A stretch of 64,000 bases of DNA, taken from the NCBI GenBank assembly GCA_028382965.1, contig JAOEUK010000001.1, positions 248,001-312,000 on the forward strand, written 5' to 3'. This DNA is from Candidatus Puniceispirillum sp. (GTDB lineage Bacteria > Pseudomonadota > Alphaproteobacteria > Puniceispirillales > Puniceispirillaceae). Below, piece after piece: positions 22,855 through 34,366 of this stretch. How positions within the stretch are numbered: position 1 is the first letter of the stretch; the number at the start of each line of letters is the position of its first letter. Under the pieces are notes generated by a model, which had not been told where the DNA came from, searched no databases, and saw only the letters and a list, made by a program, of their open reading frames with translations. The position numbers and the translations under genes are program-made.

Positions 22855-23733
22855 ATGACAATGATTTATGAAAAAGTGGCCGTGATTGGCATGGGATTGA
22901 TTGGTGCTTCAATTGCACTTTCAATTCGTCGTGGTAGCCTTGCTAATGAAATTGTTGGCAGTGACTGTTCGTCACAAGTTGGAAATGCAGTTGGACGGCT
23001 GAAGCTAACTGATCGGTTTGAGCCTGATGCGGCGATTGCGGTTAAAGATGCTGACCTAGTGATCATGGCAGTGCCAGTTGGTTCGGTAGGCTCTCTTGCC
23101 AAACAGATCATTCCTAGCCTGAAGAGGGGGGCTGTCTTAACTGATACTGGATCAACCAAGACATCAATTATACGCGATGTTGCACCTTATTTGCGTGACG
23201 ATATAAGCTGGTTACCATCACATCCACTTGCTGGTACGGAGCATTCTGGCCCAAGTGCGGGGTTTGAGTCATTGTTTGATGGACGGTACTGGATTGTTTT
23301 GCCGCTTGAAGTTGAAGAGGCAACGGTTGTAAAGTTTGAGAAATTTATTACCAGTCTTGGATCAGTGACTGAACGAATGTCTGCGGAATATCATGACAAG
23401 GTTTTAGCCCTTACTTCGCATTTACCACATCTGATCGCGTATACTATTGTTGGCACAGCTGTGGATCTTGAAACTCAGCTGAAAAACGATGTTATTCGGT
23501 TTTCAGCCTCTGGCTTCCGCGACTTCACCCGAATAGCATCATCCGATCCAGTGATGTGGCGTGATATTTTTTTAAATAATGACGTGGCTGTTCTTGAGAT
23601 GTTACAAAGATTTTCTGAGGATCTAAGCTTTTTGCAACGGGCAATTCGTTGGCAAGAAGGTGACAAGCTAGAAGAGTTTTTTTCTCGTACCCGGGAAATT
23701 AGGCGATCAATCATCGATGCAGGCCAAGGTTAG
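22855..23733 (+). CDS. tyrC: Prephenate/arogenate dehydrogenase
   Basis: VAVIGMGLIGASIALSIRR, TDTGSTKTSI, LPSHPLAGTEHSGPSAGFESLFDGRYWI. Confidence 0.93.
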   Translation: MTMIYEKVAVIGMGLIGASIALSIRRGSLANEIVGSDCSSQVGNAVGRLKLTDRFEPDAAIAVKDADLVIMAVPVGSVGSLAKQIIPSLKRGAVLTDTGSTKTSIIRDVAPYLRDDISWLPSHPLAGTEHSGPSAGFESLFDGRYWIVLPLEVEEATVVKFEKFITSLGSVTERMSAEYHDKVLALTSHLPHLIAYTIVGTAVDLETQLKNDVIRFSASGFRDFTRIASSDPVMWRDIFLNNDVAVLEMLQRFSEDLSFLQRAIRWQEGDKLEEFFSRTREIRRSIIDAGQG

Positions 23734-24344
23734 ACTCGAAGTGGTTCCGTGAGATATTTAGCGTATTCCCGAGCTAAAAGTCGAACAATTTCTGGGTTTT
23801 TCCACCAAGTCTCAAGGGTCAGTTCTGATGGACTAAAAGGCCAGTAATGCAAGGTCACGTGAGGCATTTGATTGCTAAACACATACTTTGCCCGAGGCAT
23901 ATGGTAATTTGCTGTCACAAGCCGTAAAGACTTAAAATTGTTAGATTTAGCCCACTCTGCTGCGGCAAATGCGTTGCCACGGGTGTCATTTGCTTGAAAA
24001 TCTAGGGTTACACAGCATTGTAGTAATTTTCTGGCTGATGCCTCAAGTTTTAGTTCATTGGCTAATATGGCTTTACTTATTCCTTTGCCAACACCGGATA
24101 CGAGTAATGCTTTTCCAGTACCAGTTTCAAGAAGATGCAGGCCATTTGAAAGCCTTTGTTGGCCACCCGTGATTACCACAATACCGTCTGTGTTAGGGTG
24201 TGCAGAATCAGACGTTTTTGGGAGGTTTAGAACGAAGTGCTGTAAGCTGGCAAAAAAATACGCAATTGAAAAAAAAGTTCCAAATAAAGCAAATTTGGCC
24301 AAAACAAACAGAGTCGTTATTATAGATGATCTTAACTTAGTCAT
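23730..24344 (-). CDS. YdcF family protein (DUF218, ElyC/SanA-like)
   Basis: TDGIVVITGGQQRLSNGLHLLETGTGKALLVSG...LVTANYHMPRAKYVF. Confidence 0.85.
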   Translation of the reverse strand: MTKLRSSIITTLFVLAKFALFGTFFSIAYFFASLQHFVLNLPKTSDSAHPNTDGIVVITGGQQRLSNGLHLLETGTGKALLVSGVGKGISKAILANELKLEASARKLLQCCVTLDFQANDTRGNAFAAAEWAKSNNFKSLRLVTANYHMPRAKYVFSNQMPHVTLHYWPFSPSELTLETWWKNPEIVRLLAREYAKYLTEPLRV

Positions 24345-24586
24345 GAGTTTATTAATAATATAAATCAGGTTGGTGGTGTTAGTTAAAATTATTTAAAGGT
24401 AAGGTTATTTTACTATTGAATATTGCTATTTGAATAAAATCCGGATTGTCAGAAATTGAGTTCAAATTTTTAAAACTAGGAAATTGCTAATTTTTATTTA
24501 TTTTCCGCCGCCCATTATTTTTGAATTTATATTCGGCACTTGGAATTAACATAGGTAAAGGACCATTGTATTGGTTTTGAGATCCA

Positions 24587-25858
24587 TCAACGAAAATGAG
24601 TAAGATCGGGAATGTGTTCATCATTAATATAATCTGCAATAGGGCGGGCGGCGCGAAGGAGGTGCGCTGAGCCTTTAATTACCATTACTTCTGCGGCAGG
24701 TGAACGGCTGTTATAATTAGAGGCCATTGCAGCTCCATAAGCACCGGCAGACATAACAGCCAACCCGTCGCCCCCATTGACTTCAGGCATATCACGATTC
24801 AAACCAAGATAATCTCCAGTTTCGCAAACTGGCCCAACAATATCTGCTTTACCTGTTAAAACGTCTGGAGCGGCAAGAGTCCAGATTGGATGATATGCCT
24901 CATACAAGGTAGGTCGTAATAAATCATTCATCGCTGCATCAGCTATTATGAAGCGTTTATTTTCTCCTTGCTTGACGTAAATCACGCGCGTTAAAAGCAC
25001 CCCATTGTTTGCAATTATAGATCGACCAGGTTCAAATCCTAGCTTAAAGCCCTGATCTTTAAACAATTTTTTGACAAGTGCGCCATAAGCATCAAAGTTT
25101 GTTGGCTCAGCGTTTTTATAATCAACGCCAACTCCACCACCAAGATCAAGGTTTGGCACCGGCAATCCTGCATCACGCAAATCAATGGCTAAAGCTAAAA
25201 GAGCAGAATAGGCTTGTTCAAAAGGTGCTAGGTTACTTATTTGTGATCCAATGTGAACTGCAAGACCTGTTGGTATGATATGGGGGTCATCAGCCATTTT
25301 TTGATATAGGTCGCTTACTTCATGCTGGTTGGTGGAAATACCAAATTTTGTATCAAGTTGGCCAGTTGAAATCTTTGCATGTGTGCCAGGATCGACATTA
25401 ACATTTACCCGCAGTGCCACTGGTGCAATCACACCCATATTTGCGGCGATTGAACTGATGGCAGCTACTTCGGCTGCTGATTCTGCATTAATCTGACCAA
25501 TACCGCAGGTTAAGGCCTCTTGGATATCAGCAGCAGTTTTACCCACACCTGAAAACACCACATCATTTGGCTTGCAGCCAGCTGCCAACGCCCGTGCTAA
25601 TTCACCTATAGAGACAATATCCATGCCGCCACCAAGCTTATTGATCAGAGCTAAAATACCGAGGGCGGAATTAGCTTTCATAGCAAAATGAACTTTGCCA
25701 TTAACTGGGGATACGGCTGTTTGAAACTTTGTGAAAGCATCGATTATGCCTGCTGCAGAATAAACATAGATGGGAGAGCCATACTGATTGATGATGTTTG
25801 AAAGTAGTAGGCCATCGACACATAACTGATGATTGTCATCACGATGAAAGGCGCACAT
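24587..25858 (-). CDS. lysA: Diaminopimelate decarboxylase
   Basis: YVYSAAGIIDAF, FAMKANSALGILAL, LDLGGGVGVDYK, GPVCETGDYL, AGAYGAAMASNYNSRS. Confidence 0.96.
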   Translation of the reverse strand: MCAFHRDDNHQLCVDGLLLSNIINQYGSPIYVYSAAGIIDAFTKFQTAVSPVNGKVHFAMKANSALGILALINKLGGGMDIVSIGELARALAAGCKPNDVVFSGVGKTAADIQEALTCGIGQINAESAAEVAAISSIAANMGVIAPVALRVNVNVDPGTHAKISTGQLDTKFGISTNQHEVSDLYQKMADDPHIIPTGLAVHIGSQISNLAPFEQAYSALLALAIDLRDAGLPVPNLDLGGGVGVDYKNAEPTNFDAYGALVKKLFKDQGFKLGFEPGRSIIANNGVLLTRVIYVKQGENKRFIIADAAMNDLLRPTLYEAYHPIWTLAAPDVLTGKADIVGPVCETGDYLGLNRDMPEVNGGDGLAVMSAGAYGAAMASNYNSRSPAAEVMVIKGSAHLLRAARPIADYINDEHIPDLTHFR

Positions 25859-25890
25859 AATTACGTTTGCTCCAGATAGGGTCGCTAGGG

Positions 25891-26028
25891 TTAGTTGGCA
25901 AATGGTTGTGTTTGGCTTTTGGATGGAATTTCAGACGGTCGGAAAGGGTCGCCGCGTTTTCCGCAGGCGGCAAGACCAAAGGTTATTATTATACCAATTA
26001 AGCTGCCAAAAATAAGAGTGCGTTGCAT
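25891..26028 (-). CDS. lptM: Small LptM/YifL-like lipoprotein (45 aa; not in the supplied ORF track)
   Basis: Reverse-strand ATG 26028 to TAA 25891: MQRTLIFGSLIGIIITFGLAACGKRGDPFRPSEIPSKSQTQPFAN; lipobox LAAC followed by GKRGDP; between argH and lysA. Confidence 0.85.
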   Translation of the reverse strand: MQRTLIFGSLIGIIITFGLAACGKRGDPFRPSEIPSKSQTQPFAN

Positions 26029-26060
26029 AGTAGTTCCTTTGATGGGTGTGAGTTCAGTTA

Positions 26061-27479
26061 TTAACCAATGGTAAATCTATGACGTGCATGAGCAATCTGC
26101 GTCCTTACTTCATCAGGGGCAGTTCCGCCGAAGCTTGTTCGAGCAGCAGCAGAATTGGTTACTGATAAAAGGCCAATAATGTCTGGCTTAATTCGAGGTT
26201 CGATAGCTTGTAGATCCTTAAGGTCTATGTCTTCAAGGCCTAATCCTTTTGTTGCTGCTGTGGCAACTATGATACCACTCGCATGATGTGCTTCACGAAA
26301 TGGCATGCCAAGTTCACGAACCATATAATCAGCTAGATCAGTAGCAGTTGGGAAGCCAGTTTTCAGTGCTGCAAGCATGGCATCTGGCTGAGGTTTCATA
26401 TCACGAACCATTCCGGTGGTAGCCGCAAGTGCAATGCCCAGTGCATCAGCGGCATTAAACACACCTTCTTTGTCTTCTTGCATATCCTTGCTGTAGGCAA
26501 GGGGTAGACCTTTTAAGACTATTAATAATCCATTTAAGGCGCCAATAATTCGCCCTGGCTTTGCCCGCACAAGTTCAGCAGCATCAGGGTTGCGCTTTTG
26601 TGGCATGATTGATGACCCGGTGGTGAAGGCATCAGAAAGAGTAATAAAACCAAACTGGTCGGATGACCAAATAACCAACTCTTCGGCAAAGCGGGATAAA
26701 TGAACTGAACAAATAGCGGCTGCTGACAAAAACTCTAAGGCGAAATCTCGGTCGGAAACAGCATCCATTGCATTTGCTGACGGTCGGTCAAAACCAAGAG
26801 AATTGGCGGTCATGTGTCTGTCGATAGGAAAGCTTGTGCCAGCCAACGCAGCAGCACCGAGTGGTGACTCGTTTAGCCGGACTTTGGCATCAGTAAACCG
26901 TCCACGGTCGCGCCCCAGCATTTCAACATAAGCCATCAAATGAAAACCAAATGTAATTGGTTGTGCTGTTTGAAGATGAGTAAAGCCTGGCATCACGACT
27001 TCTGCATGGGCCTCTGCCTTATCAAGTAAGGCAGCCTGAAGATCAGCAAGCGCTTGATCAATTGCTTCAAGGAGTTCGCGCACCCACAATTTAAAATCAG
27101 TTGCAACTTGGTCATTGCGCGAACGCGCTGTGTGCAGCCGCTGGGCAGGTTCGCCTATCAATTGAAAAAGCCGATTTTCAATGTTCATGTGAATATCTTC
27201 AAGGGCTTCTGAGAAAACAAATTGGCCAGCTTCGATTTCTGTTGTGATCTGATTAAGTCCAGAGTGGATAGCCTCACAATCTTCCTGAGAAATGATCTCG
27301 CATGCGGCAAGCATACTTGCGTGCGCTTTGGAACCAGCAATATCTTGGCGATAGAGTCGCCGGTCATAACTAATTGACGCATTGATATCATTCATCAGTT
27401 GCGACGGACCACTTGAGAAACGGCCGCCCCAAATGCTAGACTTAGAGCTGATAGATGATATTTTATGGTTTTTAGGCAT
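26061..27479 (-). CDS. argH: Argininosuccinate lyase
   Basis: [71 protein letters not shown]; start ATG 27479 preferred. Confidence 0.97.
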   Translation of the reverse strand: MPKNHKISSISSKSSIWGGRFSSGPSQLMNDINASISYDRRLYRQDIAGSKAHASMLAACEIISQEDCEAIHSGLNQITTEIEAGQFVFSEALEDIHMNIENRLFQLIGEPAQRLHTARSRNDQVATDFKLWVRELLEAIDQALADLQAALLDKAEAHAEVVMPGFTHLQTAQPITFGFHLMAYVEMLGRDRGRFTDAKVRLNESPLGAAALAGTSFPIDRHMTANSLGFDRPSANAMDAVSDRDFALEFLSAAAICSVHLSRFAEELVIWSSDQFGFITLSDAFTTGSSIMPQKRNPDAAELVRAKPGRIIGALNGLLIVLKGLPLAYSKDMQEDKEGVFNAADALGIALAATTGMVRDMKPQPDAMLAALKTGFPTATDLADYMVRELGMPFREAHHASGIIVATAATKGLGLEDIDLKDLQAIEPRIKPDIIGLLSVTNSAAARTSFGGTAPDEVRTQIAHARHRFTIG

Positions 27480-27508
27480 GTCAACAACCAGTAAAGTGAG
27501 AAATCTTT

Positions 27509-28117
27509 TTGTCTTATACGCGGCTTTCATCAAATTTTCAGCCAAAAACTGCATCATGGTCTAGGCGAGAAGCATTAGTAAGAATGATTGGGCTGTCAAC
27601 GCTCGCATTTTGGCCAAATTTTGCTGATGGTGCAACGGAAACGGAAATTCAGCCCGCCCCGCCCATGACATCGACCATTCTAACTGCAGATGGTTACCCC
27701 CTATTTATTAAACAATTCAAGGGCAGGCCATTATTAATTAATTTTTGGGCCACATGGTGCCCACCTTGTGTTGCTGAATTGCCATCGTTGGACCGTGCTG
27801 TAACAAAACTTGCTAGTGAGGTAGCGGTTTTGCTGATTTCAGTGGACCGTGGGGGCAGTAATAAAGCTCTGCCATTCTTGCAAAAACGGGGCATTGGCAG
27901 TCCGAATTTAGCATTTGATCCTACGGCTACGTTATCAAGGGAGATGGGGGTTAGAGGATTGCCAACAAGCTTTTTGATTAGTGCGGATCAACAATATAGT
28001 TGGATCTACATTGGACCGCGTGAATGGAGCGATGCCAAAATGATTACTGAGCTTAAGCATTTGGCCCAAAAGACAAATCTTATAAAAAAGTCAACTAATA
28101 GGGAACAATCAAATTGA
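27509..28117 (+). CDS. tlpA: TlpA-family thioredoxin-like protein
   Basis: [22 protein letters not shown]; divergent from argH; N-terminal signal/anchor. Confidence 0.9.
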   Translation: MSYTRLSSNFQPKTASWSRREALVRMIGLSTLAFWPNFADGATETEIQPAPPMTSTILTADGYPLFIKQFKGRPLLINFWATWCPPCVAELPSLDRAVTKLASEVAVLLISVDRGGSNKALPFLQKRGIGSPNLAFDPTATLSREMGVRGLPTSFLISADQQYSWIYIGPREWSDAKMITELKHLAQKTNLIKKSTNREQSN

Positions 28118-28212
28118 CTGGCATACAAGATTGGATGTTTAAATATGGCTTAATGAAATACAATTCAAATATTCAGGATCGGCTGTATAATGAAAAGCCA
28201 TTTGCTGAATGT

Positions 28213-29142
28213 TTACCCTAATTCCTTTTCAAGCTCAGGAACTGCATCAAACAAATCACTAACAAGACCATAATCTGCTACTTGAAAAATTGGCGCCTCT
28301 TCATCTTTATTGATTGCGACGATAACTTTACTATCTTTCATACCGGCCAAATGTTGAATGGCTCCTGATATGCCCACTGCAACATAAAGATCAGGAGCAA
28401 CAACTTTTCCCGTTTGGCCAACTTGATAATCATTTGGCACAAAGCCAGCATCAACAGCGGCACGCGAAGCCCCAACAGCAGCCCCTAATTTATCCGCGAT
28501 TTTCTCAAGCATTGCAAAATTAGCACCATCTTGCATGCCACGCCCACCTGAAATTACGATTGGTGCTGAGGTGAGCTCAGGTCGTTCTGAGCTAGACAGT
28601 TCAGATTTCATGTATATTGATAAGCCAGCGTCCTCTGCACTGTCCAACGTTTCGATGGCAGCACTTCCATTTTCCTCTGCAGCTTCAAAAGCAGTACCAC
28701 GAACGGTAATGACCTTTGTTGTGTCACTTGATGAGACAGTTGATAAAGCATTGCCAGCATAAATTGGACGTTGAAATTTGTCTGCGTCAATGACTTTGAT
28801 AATGTCTGAAATTTGCATCACGTCAAGTAATGCAGCAAGCCTTGGCATTACATTCTTACCAGTGGTATTTGCCGGAGCCATTATATGCGAATAGCCGGCA
28901 GCAAGACTTTTTAATAATGGTGCTAGATTTTCAGCAAGCTTATTTTCGAGAGCCTTGTTAGTTGCAGCGAGAACCTTTTCCACGCCACCAATTGACGCTG
29001 CTGCTTTAGCAACCTTGCCGCTTGGATCACCAACAACAAGAAGGTGAATATTCCCCCCAATTTGTTTGGCGGCACTTACTGTATTCAATGTTGTCGAATG
29101 GAGCTGTCCGTTTTCGTGGTCACATAGGATTAAAATGCTCAT
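28213..29142 (-). CDS. etfA: Electron transfer flavoprotein subunit alpha
   Basis: [61 protein letters not shown]. Confidence 0.97.
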   Translation of the reverse strand: MSILILCDHENGQLHSTTLNTVSAAKQIGGNIHLLVVGDPSGKVAKAAASIGGVEKVLAATNKALENKLAENLAPLLKSLAAGYSHIMAPANTTGKNVMPRLAALLDVMQISDIIKVIDADKFQRPIYAGNALSTVSSSDTTKVITVRGTAFEAAEENGSAAIETLDSAEDAGLSIYMKSELSSSERPELTSAPIVISGGRGMQDGANFAMLEKIADKLGAAVGASRAAVDAGFVPNDYQVGQTGKVVAPDLYVAVGISGAIQHLAGMKDSKVIVAINKDEEAPIFQVADYGLVSDLFDAVPELEKELG

Positions 29143-29145
29143 GGT

Positions 29146-29895
29146 TTAGATCACCTTTGCTTCATCTTTTAATTTGCTTACCAGTTCTTTCACATTAGCA
29201 ACCTTAACGCCAGCAGCGCGAGTTTCAGGCTCTTCAACTTTTAAAATTGTTAGGCGTGGCGCAATATCCACTCCAAGGTCAGTTGCGTTTTGGCTATCAA
29301 GTGGCTTTTTCTTGGCTTTCATAATATTTGGGAGCGACGCATAACGGGGTTCATTTAACCTTAAGTCAACCGTCACAATAGCTGGCATGGTGATTTCGAT
29401 ATGTTCTAGACCGCCATCTACCTCACGTATTACTATAGCTTTTTCACCGGTAATTTCTAGTCCTGAAACAAAGGTTCCCTGAGACCAGCCAAGTAAAGCG
29501 GCAAGCATTTGACCAGTTTGGTTACAGTCGTCATCAATGGCTTGTTTGCCAACTAGAACCAACCCTGGATTTTCTTGCACTACAACGGCTTTCAGCAATT
29601 TGGCAACAGCAAGTGGCTCGATATCTTGCGGAGCTTCAATGTGAATGCCCCGATCCGCGCCCATTGCCAGCGCCGTACGAATGGTTTCCTGGTTTTGTGT
29701 TGGACCTATGGAGACGGCTATGATTTCCTCTGCTTTACCCGCTTCTTTAAGACGCAATGCCTGTTCAACAGCAATCTCATCAAACGGGTTCATCGCCATT
29801 TTTACATTGGCAAGTTCAACTCCTGATTGATCGGCCTTTACGCGCACTTTTACATTATAATCAATAACGCGCTTAACTGGTACAAGAACCTTCAT
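29146..29895 (-). CDS. etfB: Electron transfer flavoprotein subunit beta
   Basis: [59 protein letters not shown]. Confidence 0.97.
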   Translation of the reverse strand: MKVLVPVKRVIDYNVKVRVKADQSGVELANVKMAMNPFDEIAVEQALRLKEAGKAEEIIAVSIGPTQNQETIRTALAMGADRGIHIEAPQDIEPLAVAKLLKAVVVQENPGLVLVGKQAIDDDCNQTGQMLAALLGWSQGTFVSGLEITGEKAIVIREVDGGLEHIEITMPAIVTVDLRLNEPRYASLPNIMKAKKKPLDSQNATDLGVDIAPRLTILKVEEPETRAAGVKVANVKELVSKLKDEAKVI

Positions 29896-29964
29896 TTACG
29901 TATCCTCCGCAATAATATCACCTCGACCCGACGTAGGCTTATAATAACATTCTAGCTAATTCAG

Positions 29965-30525
29965 TCATGAATTTTGTCCTGGACGCCATAATACATCTGT
30001 TTTCCCATTTTTGTTCAACCGACGGGCAAGCACAAAAAGATGATCTGAAAGTCTGTTTATGTAACGCATTGCGTCGGCATTAACCACTTCTTCAGCAGCA
30101 AGTTCCGTCATATGGCGTTCGGCACGACGTGAGACGGTACGAGCCAAATGCAACCAAGCGGAAGCGGCGCTGCCACCCGGAAGAATGAATGAATTAAGCG
30201 GGTTAAGTTCAATATTCATGGTGTCAATTTCGGCTTCCAACCGTTTAACCTGCTCGGCTGTGATGCGCAGGGCTGATTTTTTTGTTTCTGGAGTCGCAAT
30301 ATCTGCTCCAAGGTCAAATAGGTCGTTTTGAATTTTTGCCAGCATTTCGTCAGCATCTATGATTTTTATAGTTTGCAACCGGGCAAGACCTATTACTGAG
30401 TTTGCTTCATCAATATCACCAAATGCTGATGGCCGGAGTGCATGTTTTGACACGCGCATTCCATTTACAAGACTGGTTTCACCAGAATCTCCAGTTCGCG
30501 TATAAATCTTATTTAATTTTACCAT
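29965..30525 (-). CDS. PduO-type cob(I)yrinic acid a,c-diamide adenosyltransferase
   Basis: KIYTRTGDSGETSLVNG, FGDIDEANSVIGLA, FILPGGSAASAWLHLARTVSRRAERH, YINRLSDHLFVLAR. Confidence 0.93.
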   Translation of the reverse strand: MVKLNKIYTRTGDSGETSLVNGMRVSKHALRPSAFGDIDEANSVIGLARLQTIKIIDADEMLAKIQNDLFDLGADIATPETKKSALRITAEQVKRLEAEIDTMNIELNPLNSFILPGGSAASAWLHLARTVSRRAERHMTELAAEEVVNADAMRYINRLSDHLFVLARRLNKNGKTDVLWRPGQNS

Positions 30526-30580
30526 AGTAGCCTTTTTTAATCATGTCCAAGGTCACTCTAGCGTCAGTGACGCAGAAATT

Positions 30581-30781
30581 TTAGTTTGCATTTTGGCGGA
30601 ACCACATCAAACCCATTATTATCAATAGCGCTAGTGCTTGAAACACAATCCGAAAGCGCATAATGCGGTTAGAATTTTTTACGTTGTAGGTCCCACCGCG
30701 TGACATTGTAACAACTCCCCAAAAAAGGATTGCTACCACTGCGCACAATGCCACAACAAGAATTAATTGGTCAAATTGCAT
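30581..30781 (-). CDS. HIG1-domain twin transmembrane protein
   Basis: 66 aa, two TM helices, NSNRIMRFRIVFQALALLIIMGLMWF. Confidence 0.8.
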   Translation of the reverse strand: MQFDQLILVVALCAVVAILFWGVVTMSRGGTYNVKNSNRIMRFRIVFQALALLIIMGLMWFRQNAN

Positions 30782-31010
30782 AAACGTTAATAACCTTTTT
30801 CAACAAAAATCCCAATGAAACCTTGCCCTGCCATATCTAGCTTAAAATAAACGCTATAATGAGATAAATAGCAAATTAAGGTATTCCTGGCGCCGTGACC
30901 CTGTGACGCAGCTATAACTTCCCTGTGTGATGACGCATTTATCATGGAGCAAGCTGTTGTAATTCTTTAGTTTGAGCTCAGAAAATAGTTCTTGCCAAAA
31001 ACCTACAAAG

Positions 31011-31298
31011 CTAAACAGCTAAAAAGCTGTGGAGAAGATTGCGCAAGAATTGCGCGAAAAGAAACAGAACGATTGGGCTTATATCAAGGGCACCAAAATT
31101 AGGAAGAATGCGACGAATCGGTCGCAATAAAGGCTCGTGAATTCGAGACAAAACATCTATGATCATGCGTACAATTGGCTGCCAAGGGTTAATAATTTTA
31201 AATGCTATTAGCCAGCCTGACATAAGATAGGCGAGCAAAGTCCAGATATATAAATTAATAATTTGATCGATTAGTATCGCAAAAGCGTACATGGACAT
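31011..31298 (-). CDS. YggT family membrane protein
   Basis: 95 aa; SGWLIAFKIINPWQPIVRMIIDVLSRIHEPLLRPIRRILPNFGALDISPIVLFL. Confidence 0.88.
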   Translation of the reverse strand: MSMYAFAILIDQIINLYIWTLLAYLMSGWLIAFKIINPWQPIVRMIIDVLSRIHEPLLRPIRRILPNFGALDISPIVLFLFAQFLRNLLHSFLAV

Positions 31299-31498
31299 AA
31301 ACTCTACTCAGTTTTTTTAAGTGTGTGTGTTGTAAACTGCACAAGCAGTCGCTGCAGCACTATACTCAAAACCATTTGTTAAAGACAATGCCTGTTTCGA
31401 ATAGAATGGTGATTCTAGCATATATTTGTGCGAGATAATTAAATGATACACGGTTTCAAGGACTTGAAAGCTATCGCTGGATCGCCTAAACCTTGGGC

Positions 31499-32179
31499 AT
31501 GAAAAAACTGCTGCCCAATTTTTTAAAAGCTCATACGCGCTCTGTTCAACCTAAGAATCTAAACGTGGAAACATTAATATTCAAACGTAACATTAAACTT
31601 GTGGCCCTTGTGGCCACTGCATTTTTAATTTTTGCCACAGGGATTTTTTTTACTTCTGAACATTTTGCAAAAAAAATGTCAGCAGGGTTTCCCAATTTTC
31701 AAAATCATCAGTTTGATCTAGTGGACCAAAACAACGACCGGCAAACCGCGGCAAATTTTGTTGACCAACCGGTTGCTATGTTTTTTGGCTTTACCTATTG
31801 CCCTGACGTATGTCCCACAACATTGACAACATTGGCTTCGGCACAAGACCATCTTAAAGCAGCAGGACTAGAAACAGATTCTTTAAGATTCGTTTTTGTA
31901 ACAGTAGATCCAGAACGGGACACGCCTAAACAACTTAAACAATACCTAGGCTTATTTGATGTAAATGTAACTGGATTGACTGGGAAACCTGAGAAAGTAG
32001 GACTGGCTTTAAAACAATTTGGTATTTTTGCAAGAAAAAATGGTGAGAGCAAAGATGACTATCTTTACGATCACAGCGCTGCTGTTTTTCTTTACCGTGC
32101 CGATGGTAGTTTCAAAGGGACGATTGTCCACAACGAACCTTTCAACTATATCACAGAAAAGCTAAGATCAATTTTATAG
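31499..32179 (+). CDS. SCO1/SenC family copper chaperone
   Basis: FFGFTYCPDVCPTTLTTLASAQDHL...FVTVDPERDTPKQLKQYL...DHSAAVFLYRADGSF. Confidence 0.93.
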   Translation: MKKLLPNFLKAHTRSVQPKNLNVETLIFKRNIKLVALVATAFLIFATGIFFTSEHFAKKMSAGFPNFQNHQFDLVDQNNDRQTAANFVDQPVAMFFGFTYCPDVCPTTLTTLASAQDHLKAAGLETDSLRFVFVTVDPERDTPKQLKQYLGLFDVNVTGLTGKPEKVGLALKQFGIFARKNGESKDDYLYDHSAAVFLYRADGSFKGTIVHNEPFNYITEKLRSIL

Positions 32180-32283
32180 ACTTTCTAATAAACAGTTTGT
32201 CCAAATAAAAATTCATATGGAGCTTCAAGTATTTCAGATTGGGATGACGTTGGTGCACTTATGACAGCCCATTACCATGATCG

Positions 32284-34230
32284 TTAGCCCTTACTATTTT
32301 GTCGGTTCTCAATTAGTTCATCAACCACGGAAGGATCAGTTAATGTTGATGTGTCACCGAGGTCTGTATAATCATTGGCTGCAATTTTACGTAAAATACG
32401 CCGCATTATTTTGCCCGAACGTGTTTTTGGTAATTGTGGTGCCCATTGTAACAGATCGGGGGTGGCGATAGCACCGATTTCCTTGCGCGCCCATTGTCTT
32501 AGCTCGGCAACCAACTCATGGGTAGCCTCAACACCTTCAACGAGGGTGACATAGGCATAGATGCCCTGACCCTTGATGTCGTGAGGATATCCCACAACCG
32601 CGGATTCGGCGACCTGCGGGTGCGCCACCAGTGCAGATTCGATCTCGGCAGTTCCCATCCGATGCCCGGAGACATTTAACACATCATCAACACGACCGGT
32701 GATCCAGTAATAGCCGTCTTCGTCACGCCGTGCCCCATCACCAGTAAAATAGCGGCCGGGGAAGGTCGTGAAATATGTCTCGATGAAGCGCTGGTGGTCG
32801 CCATAGACCGTGCGCATCTGGCCGGGCCATGAATGCTGCAGACACAGACTGCCGTCAGTCGTCCCTGCAAGCTCGTTGTTTTCGCCATCAACCAAAACTG
32901 GTTTGATCCCGAAAAAGGGCTGGGTCGCCGAGCCGGGTTTGGTCGCTGTTGCCCCGGGCAATGGCGTGATCAGTATGCCGCCGGTCTCAGTCTGAAACCA
33001 GGTATCGACAATCGGGCAGCGGCCATCGCCAACGATGTCATGATACCACATCCACGCCTGTGGATTGATGGGCTCGCCAACTGTTCCAAGCAGTCGCAGC
33101 GAAGACCTGTCGCATTTCTTGACGGGGCCGTCACCTTCACGCATCAGGGCGCGGATCGCAGTTGGCGCGGTGTAGAAAATATTGACCTTATGCTTGTCGA
33201 CAACCTGCCAGAAGCGTGAGTTGTCTGGGTAAGTGGGAACACCCTCGAACATCATGGTGATGGCACCATTGGCCAGCGGCCCGTAGACGATATAGCTGTG
33301 GCCGGTGATCCATCCGACATCGGCAGTGCACCAGTAGATATCGCCGTCATGGTAATCAAAAACATACTGATGCGTCATCGACGCATACACCATATAACCG
33401 CCGGTTGTGTGCAGAACCCCTTTCGGCTTTCCTGTCGATCCGGAAGTATAGAGAATGAACATCGGGTCTTCCGCATTCATCTCCTCGGCCGGACAGTCAG
33501 CAGAGGCAGTTGCCATTGCCTCATGATACCAGACATCGCGTCCCTCAACCCAGTCAACAGTCCCACCGGTCCGCCTGATAACAATTGATTTTGTGCAGTC
33601 GGGGCAGCTCTGCAATGCCTTGTCGATGTTCTGTTTCAGGGGAATGCTTTTACCGCCGCGAACGCCCTCATCAGCTGTGATAACCATGGTTGAATCACAA
33701 TCAAGAATACGTCCGGCGAGAGCATCTGGCGAAAACCCTCCAAACACAACCGAATGCACCGCACCGATGCGAACACAAGCGAGCATTGCAACAGTTGCTT
33801 CGAGAATCATCGGCATATAGATGGTGATACGGTCCCCCTTTCTTGCTCCATTCGCCTTCAGCACATTAGCAAATTTACACACTTCTTCATACAATTCGCG
33901 ATAGGTGACATTTCGTTGTTGATCCGGTTCATCTCCCTCCCAGATAATGGCGGTTTGATTGCCGCGCGTCGCAAGGTGCCGGTCAAGGCAGTTTGCCGAT
34001 GCGTTCAAGGTGCCATCCGCATACCATTTGATATGCAGATCATCGGCATTAAAGGATACATCGCTGATCTGGCTGTAGGGTTTGATCCAATCAATACGCT
34101 TGCCCTGCTCAGCCCAAAACCTGTTAGGATCAGCAATTGAGTTTGCATAGAGCTTTTCATAGTTTTCTGCGTCAATGTGCGCTGATTTTGCCAGGCTTGC
34201 ACTTGGCTGAAAGATTTTAATCTGGTCCAT
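32284..34230 (-). CDS. acs: Acetyl-CoA synthetase
   Basis: [90 protein letters not shown]. Confidence 0.98.
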   Translation of the reverse strand: MDQIKIFQPSASLAKSAHIDAENYEKLYANSIADPNRFWAEQGKRIDWIKPYSQISDVSFNADDLHIKWYADGTLNASANCLDRHLATRGNQTAIIWEGDEPDQQRNVTYRELYEEVCKFANVLKANGARKGDRITIYMPMILEATVAMLACVRIGAVHSVVFGGFSPDALAGRILDCDSTMVITADEGVRGGKSIPLKQNIDKALQSCPDCTKSIVIRRTGGTVDWVEGRDVWYHEAMATASADCPAEEMNAEDPMFILYTSGSTGKPKGVLHTTGGYMVYASMTHQYVFDYHDGDIYWCTADVGWITGHSYIVYGPLANGAITMMFEGVPTYPDNSRFWQVVDKHKVNIFYTAPTAIRALMREGDGPVKKCDRSSLRLLGTVGEPINPQAWMWYHDIVGDGRCPIVDTWFQTETGGILITPLPGATATKPGSATQPFFGIKPVLVDGENNELAGTTDGSLCLQHSWPGQMRTVYGDHQRFIETYFTTFPGRYFTGDGARRDEDGYYWITGRVDDVLNVSGHRMGTAEIESALVAHPQVAESAVVGYPHDIKGQGIYAYVTLVEGVEATHELVAELRQWARKEIGAIATPDLLQWAPQLPKTRSGKIMRRILRKIAANDYTDLGDTSTLTDPSVVDELIENRQNSKG

Positions 34231-34366
34231 AAAGGCACCTCCTTACTATTCTTTATTTGGTTATTTTCTGATGGTGTTAGCTATCGTTTTTGCGCGATTG
34301 GCGTTGTGATATCTAAAAATTATTATTCCAGTCCAGCCCGATCCGCAAGACTCGTGGCGTCGTTGG

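Noticed and set aside
32833-34140. Plus-strand ORFs up to 128 aa
   Set aside because: Antisense to acs, in its GC-richer coding sequence where shadow ORFs are expected
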